A DNA stretch of 64,000 bases from Bathynomus jamesi (GCA_023014485.1 JAJOZX010001077.1:961838-1025837), one strand, 5' to 3'. Counted from the stretch's first letter, positions 1 to 12,354 are shown. Notes: generated by a model not told the origin, from the letters alone. Numbers and translations: made by a program.

Positions 1-889
1 TCTTGGTGGAAGGAGGAGTCCCAGCAGACTGGAATGTGGCGAACTATGAAAGGGAAAAGGTCTTAAAGTACGAGAGACTCAAACGTGAAATAAGGAGAAT
101 GTGGAATGTGGAACCTGTGATCATCCCAATAGTAGTAGGGGCAACAGGAGTGGTAAAGAAGTCCACAGTAGAGTTCCTGAACCAACTGCCCATAAGTGTG
201 ACGTCTGGAGAAATTGTAAGGGAGTCTGCAAGCTAATCCACTTCAAGCTGTGTAGGAAATACGAAATAAGGCTAGAAACTGAAAAGCACTGGGAACATAT
301 TCCATAAGGAATAGAAGACAGTGACAAAGTGCTGCTCCTATACGATCACGAGATACCAACTGACATCAGGGTATCAGGATGCAGACCAGACATAGTGGTG
401 AGAGAGAAGGAGGGTAATAAGTGCCTATTGGTGGAAGTAGGAGTCCCTGCAGACTGGAATGTGGCAAACTATGAAAGGGAAAAGGTATTAAAATACCAGA
501 GACTCAAACATGAAATAAGGAGAATGTGGAATGTGGAACCTGAGATCATCCCAATTGTAGTAGGGGCAACAGGAGTGGTAAAGAAGTCCACAGTAGAGTT
601 CCTGAACCAACTGCCCATAAGTGTGATGTCTGGAGAAATTGTAAGGGAGATATTACGACACAGCACCTCCATCTTACGCCTAGTACTAGGCTGTACCTAG
701 AAATTCCTTAGGGTTAAGGTTTAACCCCGGAAGCAAGAAACACACTCCATCTGGAGTAGAAGGGAAAAAACTAAAAGGACAAAATTAGGGCCTATTCTAG
801 CCTACCAGACGCGTCCCCCGGGTTGTGGATGTGGGGAGCACTCTGCTGGGAAATGAGTAGGGAAGCCTCGAATACAAGAATAAGAGGCT
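1..889 (+). mobile_element. REL-endonuclease LINE copy 1 (3' fragment)
   Basis: This is the 3' end of a non-LTR retrotransposon that begins before the window. It contains the endonuclease tail and about 170 bp of 3' UTR, ending near GGGAAGCCTC at about 870. The same UTR and end occur in the next copy at about 5,315-5,475. Copy 2 begins at the ATG at 890, so copies 1 and 2 lie head to tail with about 20 bp between them. The tail of this copy carries a direct duplication, described in the next entry. Confidence 0.85.
3..700 (+). pseudogene. LINE restriction-like endonuclease tail, internally duplicated
   Basis: This is the C-terminal endonuclease of the R2/R4/NeSL type of LINE, which nicks the target for reverse transcription. 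The core reads RPDIVVREKEG followed by CLLVEVGVPADWNV, a PD-(D/E)xK arrangement. It is followed by a helix rich in E and K and by a conserved IIPIVVGATGVV stretch. Bases 3-225 repeat 426-650 almost exactly, so about 425 bp were tandemly duplicated. The reading jumps from GEIVRE at about 225 back to CKLIH, upstream of the PD motif. A stop at about 305 interrupts the second repeat. The last 124 codons up to 700 are open and end in LVLGCT, as in copy 2. This is a dead fragment. Confidence 0.8.
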
Positions 890-2109
890 ATGGACAGCGG
901 AAAAAGAAACAAAATGAACTACAACCTAAGAAGGAAAGCCAACAGCGTGAATAGGGGTAATGGTGAATCAGCCAGAGCCACTTTGCCCAGTCGCACAGGT
1001 GTCAAAAGCCGAGTACCATGTAACTGTTATCAGGAGATCGGCAAATAGGGGAATGGTCTTAACTCTCCGAGCAATACCAGCCCTGGAAAAAAAAACCAAG
1101 TCCACACTACTGCCCCTCAGTATGGATGAGTTACACAAAATGAGGGGCAACCTCCAAAAAGTGACATGACAGGCTACCCCAGGAAGCCCCCATCTCACCC
1201 AACAACAAAAAGAAATGGACTAACTTCACCTACAACCCCAGAGGGGGGTACCAGGACTCAATGGTCAGTGGAGGAAAAATGAGAAATACTGTGGTGTACC
1301 ACCTGTGCCACAAGTGAGCAGTTCCCGAAAAATGGAACCAGCAAAAGGTGCAGAGAAATGCTAACAGAGAAAGGAGTATTAGATAGGAAGAAGCTAGTAA
1401 AAACCCCAGACTGTCAGTTCCACAGCATCAGTGCAAACATCAGACTGGGGAAATCAGAGATCATGAAGGATGAAATGAAAAAGATAAAAAGAGAGGTAGA
1501 AGAATGTCTAAAAGGGAAATGAGAACACTATGAGCGAGTGGACATGGACACTGGAGAGAAATCTGTACCTGTTAGAAAGCCTATATATAGGGCAGATGAT
1601 CCCAGAAAAAGAAAACAAGAGCGAACTCCTAAAATAGGGAATTGAAAGGAAGGAGTTTGATGAGAATGACTACATGGTATACAGGTTCCGTTCCAGAAGC
1701 AGTACACAGACCATACAGTAGACTGAAAAAAAGTGATCAGGCAAAAACATCATATCCTGAAGACAATTGCAGAAAGAGAGAGGAACTGACCATGAGAGGA
1801 AACAGAGCCACACTACCAACATATGATGGGGCACAGAAAGCAAAAGAAAAGGCAATGTGGGTTGTACAGGAACAACTGGTAATAACTGCTGACACCCTAG
1901 AAGAACTAAGAATGAGCAAAGGGACAGTAGGTAGAGGGAAGAAACAAACCAAAAAAAAAAAAAACTGGCTGAAACGCCAGAAAGCCAATTGAAACACTCG
2001 ATAACAGAAAAAACAAAGGAGACAACCCCAAGTACCATAGTGGAAACACCCCCCCAGAGACAGCACAAAAGAAGTGGACAAGGATGCCTGCCCAGGGTAG
2101 GAAGAGAAG
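890..2109 (+). pseudogene. LINE N-terminal region, heavily broken
   Basis: The start reads MDSGKRNKMNYNLRRKAN, and the same start is seen in copy 3. The rest can be followed only in short pieces because stops and frameshifts occur every 100-200 bp. The composition is basic, polar and low in hydrophobics, with a run of lysines near 1,950. I recognise no named domain. In related LINEs this region carries DNA-binding fingers, but I cannot see an intact C2H2 or Myb motif here. Confidence 0.5.
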
Positions 2110-3330
2110 GTGGAAGTGGAAATGAACCACAGGGACACAAACATCTTGCCACCCCCTCCCCCTCCACCTCCCCCAAGTGAACCATCAGATGATGAGGGAG
2201 ACTCTACATCAGGACCAGGCAATGATAGTGTGAAAGAGATAAAAGAGGAGAGTGAGGAAGAGAAGGAGATGAAAAGGAGGATCCTAATCCACAGAGAAGA
2301 TGATGTACACCAGGAACTGAACCACAGAAGACCACTGCCCAAGCTGAGGAACACCTATAAGGTCAGAAAATATATAGAGATAGTGAACAAGGTACTACCT
2401 GCAATAACACCCCAGGAGAGTAACCTCACAGAATTAAACAGGTTATATTATGCAACAGCAGTCAGCGTAACAAAGATGGCAGGGGTAAAAAAACACAAGC
2501 AGAATAACCAGGAGCAAAACCAGGGAAAGAATGGAAATGAGAGGAAGCCAAGGTGGCAGCAAAGACTAGAGAGCAGAGTAGGTAACCTCAGAAAGGAGAT
2601 CTCAATCCTAACTACCCATATGAGGGGGGAAATAAGATCTGAACTGGGAAGGAGGAAGGTAAATGTATTAATCCAAAGAGAAAGACTGGACAATGAAAGA
2701 AAGATCATACAAAGCATTGCCAGGAAAAAGCTAGACCTGTCGGCAAAGGCAAAAAGATTGGCAAGATATATACACTTGGATAGAGAAAAGAAACAAAATG
2801 AGATGTTTGAAGACAACCCAACAAAACTATTTAGAGAGTTAAAGAATGCCCAGATAAATGTAGAAAGACCACCTGAAAAAGAACAAGTGGAGCATTTATG
2901 GAAGAACATCTACAAGAATGAAGTCAACCATAATGATGGTGCAGAATGGATTGGGAGCCTTTACAATAGCGAAAAGGTGAGAAACATCTCAGAGATGGAC
3001 ATGAACAGAATAACCATGAAAGAAGTCGAGGAGAAAATAAAAAGAAGCAGCAACTGGAAAGCACCAGGCCCAGACATGATTAAGAACTTCTGGTTGAAAA
3101 AGCTAACATCACTAAATGGAAAACTAACAAGGTGCTTCAACAAGATAGTAACAGCAGAAGCAGCACCAGAATGGTTGACAAAAGGAAAAACAACATTACT
3201 ACCAAAGTCCCATGAAACCCAGAATCCAAGTAAATATAGACCAATAACGTGCCTGCCAACAATCTACAAAATACTAACAGGAATCATGGCTGACAGGATC
3301 TATGGCCATGCAGAAAAAATAACATCATAA
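2110..3330 (+). pseudogene. LINE linker and start of reverse transcriptase
   Basis: This is the longest open stretch of the copy, about 400 codons. It opens with a run of prolines and an acidic segment (PSEPSDDEGD), then a lysine- and arginine-rich coiled region. From about residue 310 it contains the first RT blocks: NWKAPGPDMIKNFWLKKL and YRPITCLPTIYKILTGI. These are the fingers motifs of non-LTR RTs. The reading frame stops at 3,330 just after a conserved DRIYGHAE segment, and homology continues in another frame. The antisense reading frames over this stretch are shadows. Confidence 0.75.
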
Positions 3331-4617
3331 GCCCAGAACAAAAAGGATGTAGCAGGAAAATGTATGGGACAAAAGACCAGCTGTTAATCAACAGGGCTAT
3401 ATTGGAGAACAGCAGAAAGAAACCGAGAAACCTAAGCATGGAATGGATTGACTACAAAAAGGTATATGACAGTGTACCCCACTCCTGGGTGAAGGAAGTA
3501 TTGAGACTATACAAGATCCACCCTACCATCAGGATCATCTTAGAAACAGCTATGACATGATGGGAAACAGACTTGACTCTCCATCATAGTAAGGGAACTT
3601 TAGAGGTGAACAGTGTGAGAATCAAGAGAGGGATCTACCAGGGTGATTCAATATCCCCTCTTTTGTTTGTACTGGCACTAAACCAACTTAGCCAACTAAT
3701 AAATAACCTAAACAAAGGCTACATATGAGGCCAAGGGAAAAGAGCAGCCCAAAAATATCTCACTTATTTTACATGGATGACCTAAAACTGTATTCCCCAA
3801 ACAAAAGCGAGCTAACAGAAGAGATCAGGGAGGTGAAAAAGTTCTCAGATGACATCCATATGGAGTTTGGGCTTGAGAAATATGCCACTGTCACACTAAA
3901 GAAAGGCAAAAGGCGTGAATCAGAAAACATCAGGGTGGACAATATTGTGATAGAAGAACTAGAGCAAGATGCTACATATAAATATCTTGGAGTCAAAGAA
4001 TCAGAAAAGATGGGAAATGACATTATGAAGTAAAGACTGCAGAAGAATATTCAAAAATGCTAAAACTAATCCTAAAATCTCGCCTAAACAGTAAAAATAA
4101 GATCCTATCCATAAAGTTACTGGCAGTACCTGTACTGTCGTACAGTTTTGGAATAATCAACTGGACCCAGCTAGAAATCAACAAACTGGATACACTCACC
4201 AGAAAAATGCTCCATGCACATAAGATCATATATAAAAACCAATGCACACCAAGGCAATACCTGCCAAGAAGGGTCGGTGGATTAGTGCTTGCAATAATAG
4301 ACCAAGTGCACAAAGCCACAACAATAGGATTAGCACAGTACATAAAGGAAGGAGAAGGAAGACTAGTCAGATTTGTAAGAGACCATGAATGTGAAAAGCC
4401 TCAAGCAACATCACTTTCAAAGAAGGCAAATGACTATCTAGTGGATGCTGGCATAGGACCTGAACAGCTTGAAGATATTGCAAATAAACCTCACATGGAA
4501 AAGGTAAGCACCATAAAAAGAAGGTATAACAGGAAAAGATCAGAAGTAAAGGAGAAGAACTGGGAAGAGCACAAATTCAGCAAAGTATACAAAGAGGACA
4601 TACATATCGAGGGATAA
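3331..4617 (+). pseudogene. LINE reverse transcriptase core and thumb
   Basis: RT motifs run in order across frames. Motif A is WIDYKKVYDSVPHSWV near 3,445. Motif B is GDSISPLLFVLAL near 3,645. Motif C is FYMDDLKLY near 3,770, so the catalytic YMDD is intact. The thumb region follows, with YLPRRVGGLVLA near 4,260. Frame changes occur near 3,330, 3,560, 3,700 and 4,035. The protein would copy its own RNA at a nicked chromosomal target. This copy is inactive. Confidence 0.8.
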
Positions 4618-4621
4618 AACT

Positions 4622-5314
4622 GTGGAGTTCATGATAAGAGGGTCACTGAGACCAGAAGATGAATGGCTGGTGGTGGCAGCACAAGACCAGGCACTATGGA
4701 CAAACTGGTTCAAAAGAAATATTGAGAGTATAAATGAAATAGATGTGCAGACTGTGCTCAAAGAGCCTAGAGATTGTGAGTCACATACTATCTGGATGCG
4801 AAATACTCCTACACAGAGGAAACTACACAGACACATTGCAGTCTGCAAGCTAATCCACTTGAAACCGTGTAAGAAATATGAAATAAGGCTGGAGACAGAA
4901 AAGCATTGGGAACATATTCCACAAGGAATAGAAGACAATGACAAAGTGCTACTCCTATATGATCACAAGATACCAACTGACATCAGGGTATCAGGATGCA
5001 GGCCAGACATAGTAGTGAGAGAGAAGGAGGGTAACAAATGCCTCTTGATGGAAATAGGAATCCCAGCAGACTGGAATGTGGTAACTATGAAAGGGAAAAG
5101 GACTTAAAATACCAGACTCAAACATGAAATACAGAGCATGTGTAATGTAGAACCTGATATCATCCCAATAGTGGTTGGGGTGACAGGGGCAGTAAAGAAA
5201 TCTACAGTGGAGTTCCTTGACCAACTGCCCATAAGTATAATATCTGGAGAAGTTGTAGGGGAGATATTACGATACAGCACCTCTATTTTACGCCTAGTAC
5301 TAGGCTGTACCTAA
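4622..5314 (+). pseudogene. LINE CCHC remnant and restriction-like endonuclease
   Basis: Homologous to the 3-700 region. The zinc-knuckle region (CESH) is blurred by small indels near 4,770-4,830. The endonuclease core RPDIVVREKEG and CLLMEIGIPADWNV is followed by a frameshift near 5,095. The tail (IVVGVTGAVKKST, then LRLVLGCT) continues in another frame to about 5,314. The 3' UTR of about 160 bp follows. Confidence 0.75.
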
Positions 5315-5479
5315 AAATTCCTTAGAGTTAAGGTTTAACCCCGGGAGTAAGAAACTCTCTCCAACTGGGGTAGAAGGGAAAAAAAATTCTGAGGGCTTAT
5401 TCCAGCCTAAAAGATGTGTCCTCTAGGTTGCAGATGTGGGGAACCCCCTACTGGGAAAACAGAAGGGAAGCCTCATTTT

Positions 5480-6325
5480 GGAGTCATTCCAGCTCAACTG
5501 GTACAGATTTCAGAAAGTTGGTCGGGTGACCATCTCTGATTTTCTTCAAATTTTCAGGGTTGATTCATACACCATTCACTAGCTTAAATCTAAAATTTTA
5601 GCTTCCTCAGTCAAAAACATTTAATTTTATGGTCACTTAAATGGCCCGAACCTTCAACAAAAAATGCCCATGTTGGGCTGAATCGGCCAACGCCTTCATT
5701 TTGAGAGGCCTTGAAAAGTGTCTTCTAATAGGAGTAGAAGCTTCAAATTTGTCATGCCAATACAACTTCTGGTGGGCTTTTCAATTTTGCAAGCTAAAAG
5801 GCTGTGGAACAAATTGTTTCTGAGTTACAAGGGCTTAAACATGGCTCCATTTTGAAGCTTGCATCAATTCCTCCCACTTTTACGACTCTACCATTTTCAA
5901 AAGCTTTAGTTCTACATCAATCACAGCTGTTTTAATACTCCTAATAGTCTCTATGGGTTGTAAATTTATGAGTGAAATAAAAAAATAACCAAAAAAGGAT
6001 TTATTTTTATTTTTAAAAATTTCCAAATTTTGATATTTTCACAAAATTTGCAAAATTAACATCAACTTCGGGGCTTAATATAAAGGTGTCCGAAATTAGT
6101 CAGGGAGTTGATACTTCTAGTAAAGAAAGATACATATGTGTACAAAAACATATATTAAGGAATAGATCTCAACTCAACTTCTTCATATAGTTTTGGCTAT
6201 TCAAAGAAAAGTACTTTTTGTGAAAAATTCTGAATTTTTTCAAAATTTTGAAATGTTTAAATTTCTTTTTACAACATTCAATTGTAATTTTACTTCCATT
6301 TTATTACTTGGTAAGTTAATTCACA
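5480..6325. repeat. Left long terminal inverted repeat
   Basis: Reverse complement of 9,840-10,678. No gene is seen in it. A short open frame near 5,641-5,823 is not conserved in the other arm and is not called. Confidence 0.85.
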
Positions 6326-6880
6326 AATGTTAAATTATCTAAATAAGTTTTACTCATAAAAAGGACATAATATATACCTAGATTATTACTACATTTGCAG
6401 TTAACACAACAGATGGACCAGCTTGTAGGCTCAATACTTGGATCTACCTAAGTAAATCATGTAGAACCATGTTCTACTGCTCTTTAAGCACTTCCTAGTA
6501 ATTTAAATTATGCAGTTAGTACAAATAAACTAGCAGTAACCATCATTTTCAGTACAAAACCTTAAATTTAAGTAGCTTTGTTGTATTACTTCCCTTAATA
6601 CAAGTGTACAGTACTTAGCTATATACAATAATGAATTCCTGAGTTTTTAAGCATGTGAATTATTGGCTATATGTTCATATTCTTTTTTTAATATGTGTTG
6701 TTTTATGTAAATTTGTATGTAAACTTATATATACGGTAGCTAATAACTCTTATGTTTAGACACTGACTCAGGAATTTATTATTGTACTCAGGCTTTAAGT
6801 CTGATTGTCTTCAACACTCCATGGCCTCACAGCCATAAATTGGCAATTTATTATTCAGCTTGATACAGGTCTGTAGTTAC
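6326..6880. other. AT-rich 3' spacer of the transposon
   Basis: This is non-coding sequence between the left TIR and the end of the minus-strand transposase. I see nothing specific beyond AT richness. Confidence 0.5.
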
Positions 6881-9616
6881 TTAGGCTTTTTTTAAATACT
6901 CCTCAATTTTAGATAAACAATCATTTGATAACTTGTACTGTCTCCCCATTTTCCCAGCAACTGTAGGTGGTTCAATTGAACACAAAACATGTTGGAATGG
7001 AATCCAGCAAACGTCCTCTTGTTCAGGCCATTTAAAAGGATTCTTTTTCATGAAATTTACTAATAGATCCTTCTCAGTATCACACACTTCAACTATGTTT
7101 CCAACAAACCAGTCACCTTCATAGAAACAGGCCACATATGTACCAGGTTTATATTGGTAAGCCACATTTTCTTGTGTAGCATTGAGGAAGGAAAGTTGTA
7201 CGTTAAAGAAATTTTCATCACTAGAAATTTTGTACAGTTTAATGCCTGTTGATGAAGGTCTAAAGCAGTGATATGAACGGGTTCCTGGGATTGTCTTAAT
7301 TAAGGAATACCTTTTTTCTAACTCAAATAAATTAGCATTTTCCTCAATTTTAGCTGAATCAATGTACAGAAATTGTATACCATTAATATTAGATTTGCAC
7401 CAATCAAACATCTCGTTTGGATTGGTGATGTGACCTTTACTTGTTGCTTGTAGACTTGCCCGGGCAACTAACCTTTTGACGGTGCCACCAACACCATCAC
7501 AGGGGCTCTTTCCGTGAGAGGTGGCAAAAACATTCCATTCACATGTTAGTTGGAAATCTTTTTCATGTAACACTGAATTAATGATGTTTTTATAGTTTTT
7601 ATATTGACTTGCTGCGCCATCGCTAAAGTAACAAATGTGTTTTAGTTTAGGATTCTGACTTTTAAGTAATTTCAAGGCTTCACATAAAAAAGAATGAACT
7701 GCAGTTGTGTTGTGTGTAAGTGAATCTGATATTACACAAAAATTTGTAACTTTTAGTTCACCATCAACTTTTTGATAGCAGACTACCGGATGCAAGGTAG
7801 CCTGGGTATTGTCCCAGTGATGCCCTTGTACGGCATCCTGAATTATAAAACTATAGTTTTCAGAGAAGTCAACAAGCACTAATGCTGTAGAATCATTGAG
7901 GTTTTCTTTACAGTCGGACAAATATTTTGATTGGGCTTTTGCTATGAAATGGTGTACTTTCAACTTTTTTGCACTTTCACATATGTCTTCTACTACATTC
8001 GAAACACTTTTTGTCATTGTGACCAGTTGGGTATGGTCTGTATGAAGCCACTGCTTAAAGGAAACATCATCATCCATGTCATAATCATTGTTTTCAAAAA
8101 TGGTAAGAAGCCAATCCCGTAATTCATTTAAACCAGGACATGTTTTGCAGTTATTAATCATGCAGTTTCTGGTTTCAGTGTTGCAGACTATTTTCCCTAG
8201 TAACTCTCTAATTCTACTTTGACGGGGAGTGATTCACATAAAAGTTTAAAGTTCTGGTGTATTTCACAAATGCATACATTGTGTGATCCTTTACTCCCCA
8301 CACCCATACACCATTTTGGTCTCAGTTCAAAAAACTTTGATTTGGAGATTTTGTCATTTGGATATTTATTTTTGTAAAGCGTATATAATTCTCTGATATT
8401 TGTCAACAACAGTATTTTCTGCTTGTGAACCTTCCCTTGTGGTGTTTTTATTGATTTGTAGTCTTTTTTACCAGGGCATTCTCTAGTATATTCATTGTTT
8501 TGGAAAAATTCTATCACTCTTTCCTTTATTTCATCGCTTATACCCTTGCTACTCTTTTTATTTCTCATTATAGGAAGGATACCTTCTTTTCTCTTTAAGG
8601 CCCTCACAGCATTAACCATTCTGGCTGACACTTCAAATTCTTTCATAATTCTTTCTCTGGACCAGGTTTTACCAATTGGAAGGAGTGTTAGAATTTGTAT
8701 CTTTTCTTGTCTGGTACTAGTTTTACACTTTTCTTTCAGTTCCTCTATCATATGCTGATAACACTTTTCTTCCTCACTCTCTATAGGTTTCTCCGCTTCC
8801 TCATCCAAAATGCTAGGCTTCATATGAAGTACTTTTGACAGCTTTGATTTTGTTGATGTTTCAATTTGCTTTAGTTTCCTTTTCGCGTAAAACTTTCGAT
8901 CTCTTGCTCTTACATACTTAATGGGTGAGCATTCTAGTGAACCTAACGTTTCGTCAAATGTCTCCTTAACTATTTCTTCTGGAACATATTCATCACTACC
9001 TGAGTCTTTTTCATCTTCAATCGTCTTGGCTCTAGAGAAGCATGTTGAGCAAAGTTTCTGTCCTGGTATCAGATTCAGTCTAGTTGCTATGTCTTTGTCA
9101 ATAATTTGTAGTGATTCTGCAAATAAAGTAGGGTAATGTAAACTCTAAACACATTGGAAAATAATTTTAAAACCTCAACATTTGGTTATAGGCTATTCGT
9201 ATAAAATATTCAAAACATATGCATTCAGTAGCACAGTATATAGCCTACCCTATTAAAATTAAATAGCTAATTTAGGTTACAATTTACAATATAAACTTCT
9301 TTATGAAATATAAATATATTAGTACCTATATTTACTTACTTGTTATCTTCTTTCGATGATTTCTCCATGGATCTTGGCAGCTACGTTGCATTTGTTGGTA
9401 ATGCATTCCAAACATTTTTTCATGGTGGTAGCATACAGTAGCACTATTTGGGTTGATTACAGTTGCTTTTGTTCTCCACAATAGCAGTTTCCTTGTTTCA
9501 TCTGTCAGCTCATGTAAGGTATACATACCCACCTTCCTGGTGAGTCTGTGTTCATGACATGGATCATCCAAGTACATACCAAAGCTGCACTTTGATTCTT
9601 GATTAGAATAAGCCAT
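6881..9616 (-). pseudogene. DDE-type transposase, two exons, one frameshift
   Basis: Exon 1 (9,616-9,340) starts MAYSNQESKC and carries a Cys/His-rich segment (C, then CHEHRL, then CYHHEKMF). A GTAAGTA donor follows, and the intron ends at TTTGCAG at 9,117. Exon 2 joins in phase and runs to 6,881. A single frameshift near 8,215, with stop 8,197, separates two long open parts of about 300 and 426 codons. The second part has the catalytic-looking blocks LVLVDFSENYSF, HICYFSDGAASQYKN and SHGKSPCDGVGGTVKRL, i.e. D, D and D/E positions of an RNase H-like transposase. Total length is about 840 residues. Related proteins are common and usually unnamed in invertebrate genomes (family knowledge). With only one visible lesion it may be a recently lost copy. 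Confidence 0.7.
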
Positions 9617-9839
9617 TATTACAGGCAGTAAAATTAAGTTAATTGCTCTAGTTAAATTTTCTGAAAATAAAAGATCATGATCTATAAAATAGGCCTGGAC
9701 ATTAATGATTAACCATCATGTTTTACATTTATAAGAATATACAAAGCGAAATGAGCTACCCAGAGCCCTTGAGTCGCTGGTTGTTTTGACAGACATATTA
9801 AATTTCTTGTATGTTTTAGACTTATTTACATATTATTAC

Positions 9840-10678
9840 AATTGTAAATCAACTTAATAAGTAATAAAATGGAAGTAAAATTACAATTCAATGTCATAAA
9901 TAGAAATTTAAAAATTTACAAATTTTGCAAAAATTTGAGATTTTTCACAAAAAGCACTTTTCTTTGAATCACCAAAACTATATGAAGGAGTTGAGTTGAG
10001 ATCTATTCCTTAATATATGTTTTTTTACACATATGTATCTTTCTTTACTAGAAGTATCAACTCCCTGACTAATTTCGGACACCTTTATATTAAGCCCCAA
10101 AGTTGATGTTAATTTTGCAAATTTTGTGAAAATATCAACTTTTGGAAATTTTTAAAAATAGAAATAAATCCTTTTTTGGTTATTTTTTTATTTCACTCAT
10201 AAATTTACAACCCATAGAGACTATTAGGAGTATTAAAACAGCTGTGATTGATGTAGAACTAAAACTTTTGAAAATGGTAGAGTCGTAAAAGTGGGAGGAA
10301 TTGATGCAAGCTTCAAAATGGAGCCATATTTAAGCCCTTGTAACTTAGAAACTATTTGTTCCACAGCCTTTTTGCTTGCAAAACTGAAAAGCCCACCAGA
10401 AGTTGTATTGGCCTGACAAATTTGAAGCTTCTACTCCTATTAGAAGACACTTTTCAAGGCTTCTCAAAATGAAGGCGTTGGCCGATCAAGCCCAACATAG
10501 GCATTTTTTGTCGAAGGTGGGGGCCATTTAAGCGACCATAAAATTAAAAGTTTTTGACTGAGGAAGCTAAAATTTTAGATTTAAGCTATTGAATGGTGTA
10601 TGAATCAACCCTGAAAATTTGAAGAAAATCGGAGATGGTCACCCGACCACCCCTGTACCAATTGAGCTGGAATGACCC
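9840..10678. repeat. Right long terminal inverted repeat
   Basis: Reverse complement of 5,480-6,325. The outermost bases read GGAATGACCC on the plus strand. The AT-rich 220 bp between it and the transposase start (9,617-9,839) is the likely promoter side; no clear motif is seen. Confidence 0.85.
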
Positions 10679-10924
10679 TATACAAAGTTTTCAAGATAGC
10701 TGAACACTCGGTGTTTGAAAGATTGGAAGTTATGAAGAAGAAAGATGGATTGAGAAGGTTGTTCCAGAGTTCACTGGTTGGGTAGATGAAAGATTGAGAA
10801 TACTGATTAACCCTTGCGTGAGAGTTGGACAGAAAAGGAATCAGATTATGCCAAAAGTCTGGTACTGTACTCAGGGTCATACACAGCATTTTTTAAGGTA
10901 GTGGAGGGGCACACACACAAAAAA

Positions 10925-10956
<32 letters not shown>
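10679..10956 (-). mobile_element. Tail of a CR1/Jockey-type LINE (left arm copy)
   Basis: The minus-strand frame reads SELWNNLLNP and SHARVNQYSQSF, like the C-terminal end of CR1/Jockey reverse transcriptases (usual form: SELWNSLP). The reverse complement of this stretch occurs at 32,697-32,940. It marks the outer end of the left arm of the large inverted duplication. A TA run lies at its right end. Confidence 0.6.
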
Positions 10957-10958
<2 letters not shown>

Positions 10959-12299
10959 TGTATACAAAGTTTTGTCTGATGAATAAACGCTGATATTCTT
11001 GTAATTATGAGGTCTATGGCTACTGAAATTCGGTTGATTTATTTAATATATAATTCTCGTGCTTTGAACACTATGCGTAGGCTAGGTGCTACATAGCGCC
11101 TAGCCTACCCAACCGTCAGCCATCATCATTTTCTCTTCATTCATTTCTCGCTGCATTTATCATTTATTGCTTATTTTTAAGCATGGAATTTGAACGAAGA
11201 GACGTACGTAAGCTGATTTATTTCTTCTGGAAACGTGGAATGTCACCTGCAATCACATAGCAGCAGAGATAAATTTGACACTTGGTGCTGAAACAACAAA
11301 TGAACGTACATGTCGTCGGTGGGTGGCTCAATTCAAGGAAAACAATTTCAATGTCGATGATAAACCACATTGTGGTTGACCATCACTGGATTTGAACACA
11401 AGTATACAAAACTTTCTGGATACAGAGAAGTATGCTACGACTAGGAGTATTGCATTAGAACTGGGAGTTTGTCACAGAACAATTCAGCAGCATCTTATTC
11501 AGATGGGGAAACGTTATTTATCTAATCAATGGATTCCACATTATTTAACTGTTGAACAAAAGGCAAACCGTGAATGAATATGTTTAGAGTTGTTGGAGAA
11601 ATATGCTGCAAATGATTTCTTGGGACAATTAATTACAATGGATGAAGTTTGGATCTATTGGGACAATGATGGCAGCTATCACCATATGAGTTGGAGAGGA
11701 GATGGTGATATCCCAAATGTGGAAGTTCAACGGACGTTGACCATTCGTAAACATCTGCTCTCGGTATACTGGGACTGCAAGGGTGTTCTCCTTTTGGAGG
11801 TATTGCCACATGGACAAACAATAAATGCTGATATTTACTGTCAGCATTTAGATCGCTTGAAGGTAGCAATTCAGCAAAAACGTCGGCGACTAGTTAATGG
11901 GGGATACCACCATCTTCACTACCTCCATGATAACGCGAAGCCTCATACAGCTGCTAAAACTGTTCAGAAACTGCGCGATCTCGGTTTTACAGTATTGCCA
12001 CATCCCCCATATTCACCAGACCTCGCACCGTCTGATTTTTACCTTTTCTCCCCACTTAAATCTTCAATTCGTGGTAGGAAGTTCTCATCTGCGAAAGAAA
12101 TTCACACTGTTCTAGATACCTGGATTACCGCTAAACCACGGACATTCTTTGCACATGGCATCAGGAAATTGCCAGGAAGATGGCAAAAATGTATTGCAAA
12201 TAAAGGCGATTACTTTGAACATCTTTCTACCACTGAAGATTAATTATGTTTGGTTTTATTGAATAAATTTTATTTATCGGACAAAACTTTGTATACAAT
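10957..12299 (+). mobile_element. mariner transposon
   Basis: TIRs ATTGTATACAAAGTTTTGTC (10,957) and its reverse complement (ending 12,299) bound 1.34 kb, the usual mariner size. The left end lies in a TA run and the right end is followed by CTGTATATAC and a TG run. Insertion next to TA fits the family, but the exact TA duplication cannot be resolved in the microsatellite. Confidence 0.9.
11183..12243 (+). pseudogene. mariner transposase (DD34D), inactivated
   Basis: This is a cut-and-paste transposase of about 350 residues, normal for mariner. It starts MEFERRDVRKLIYFFWKRGM. A frameshift near 11,240 breaks the first helix-turn-helix. In-frame stops follow at 11,377 and 11,575. From 11,590 the catalytic domain is open to the end. 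The three catalytic blocks are ITMDEVWIYW, LHDNAKPHTA and SPDLAPSDFYLF. The last two aspartates are separated by 34 residues, the DD34D signature. The C-terminal block KWQKCIANKG-type ends the protein. The element could not make its own transposase, but its TIRs look intact. Confidence 0.9.
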
Positions 12300-12306
12300 C
12301 CTGTAT

Positions 12307-12354
<48 letters not shown>

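Larger units (their letters stand above)
889..5479 (+). mobile_element. REL-endonuclease LINE copy 2 (near full length)
   Basis: This is a 4.6-kb non-LTR element. It starts at ATGGACAGCG and ends at GGGAAGCCTC. The same 5' start occurs in copy 3 at 19,487, so this is probably the natural or usual 5' end. The order of parts is a basic N-terminal region, an acidic proline-rich linker, reverse transcriptase, a CCHC-like remnant, and a PD-(D/E)xK endonuclease. Many frameshifts and stops make it inactive. It abuts a long TIR of the next transposon at 5,480. Confidence 0.85.
5480..10678 (-). mobile_element. DNA transposon with about 840-bp TIRs (Sola-like, tentative)
   Basis: Two inverted arms, 5,480-6,325 and 9,840-10,678, start with GGAGTCATTCCAGCTC and GGGTCATTCCAGCTC. 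They match over most of their length with small indels. Between them lies one spliced transposase gene on the minus strand. The flanks do not show a clean target duplication: copy 2 of the LINE lies on the left and a different LINE tail on the right. The superfamily is uncertain. Long TIRs and the DDE blocks recall Sola, but I could not confirm this. A detached arm of the same family lies at 19,043-19,485. Confidence 0.75.

Noticed and set aside
1670..2354. Long minus-strand frames opposite the LINE coding region
   Set aside because: Shadows of the plus-strand A-rich coding sequence; rich in Ser/Phe/Leu and with no domain.
2448..3143. Minus-strand frames opposite the RT start
   Set aside because: Antisense of the recognised RT frame.
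5470..10690. A target duplication for the long-TIR element
   Set aside because: Left flank is a LINE end and right flank another LINE tail; no repeated bases are convincing.
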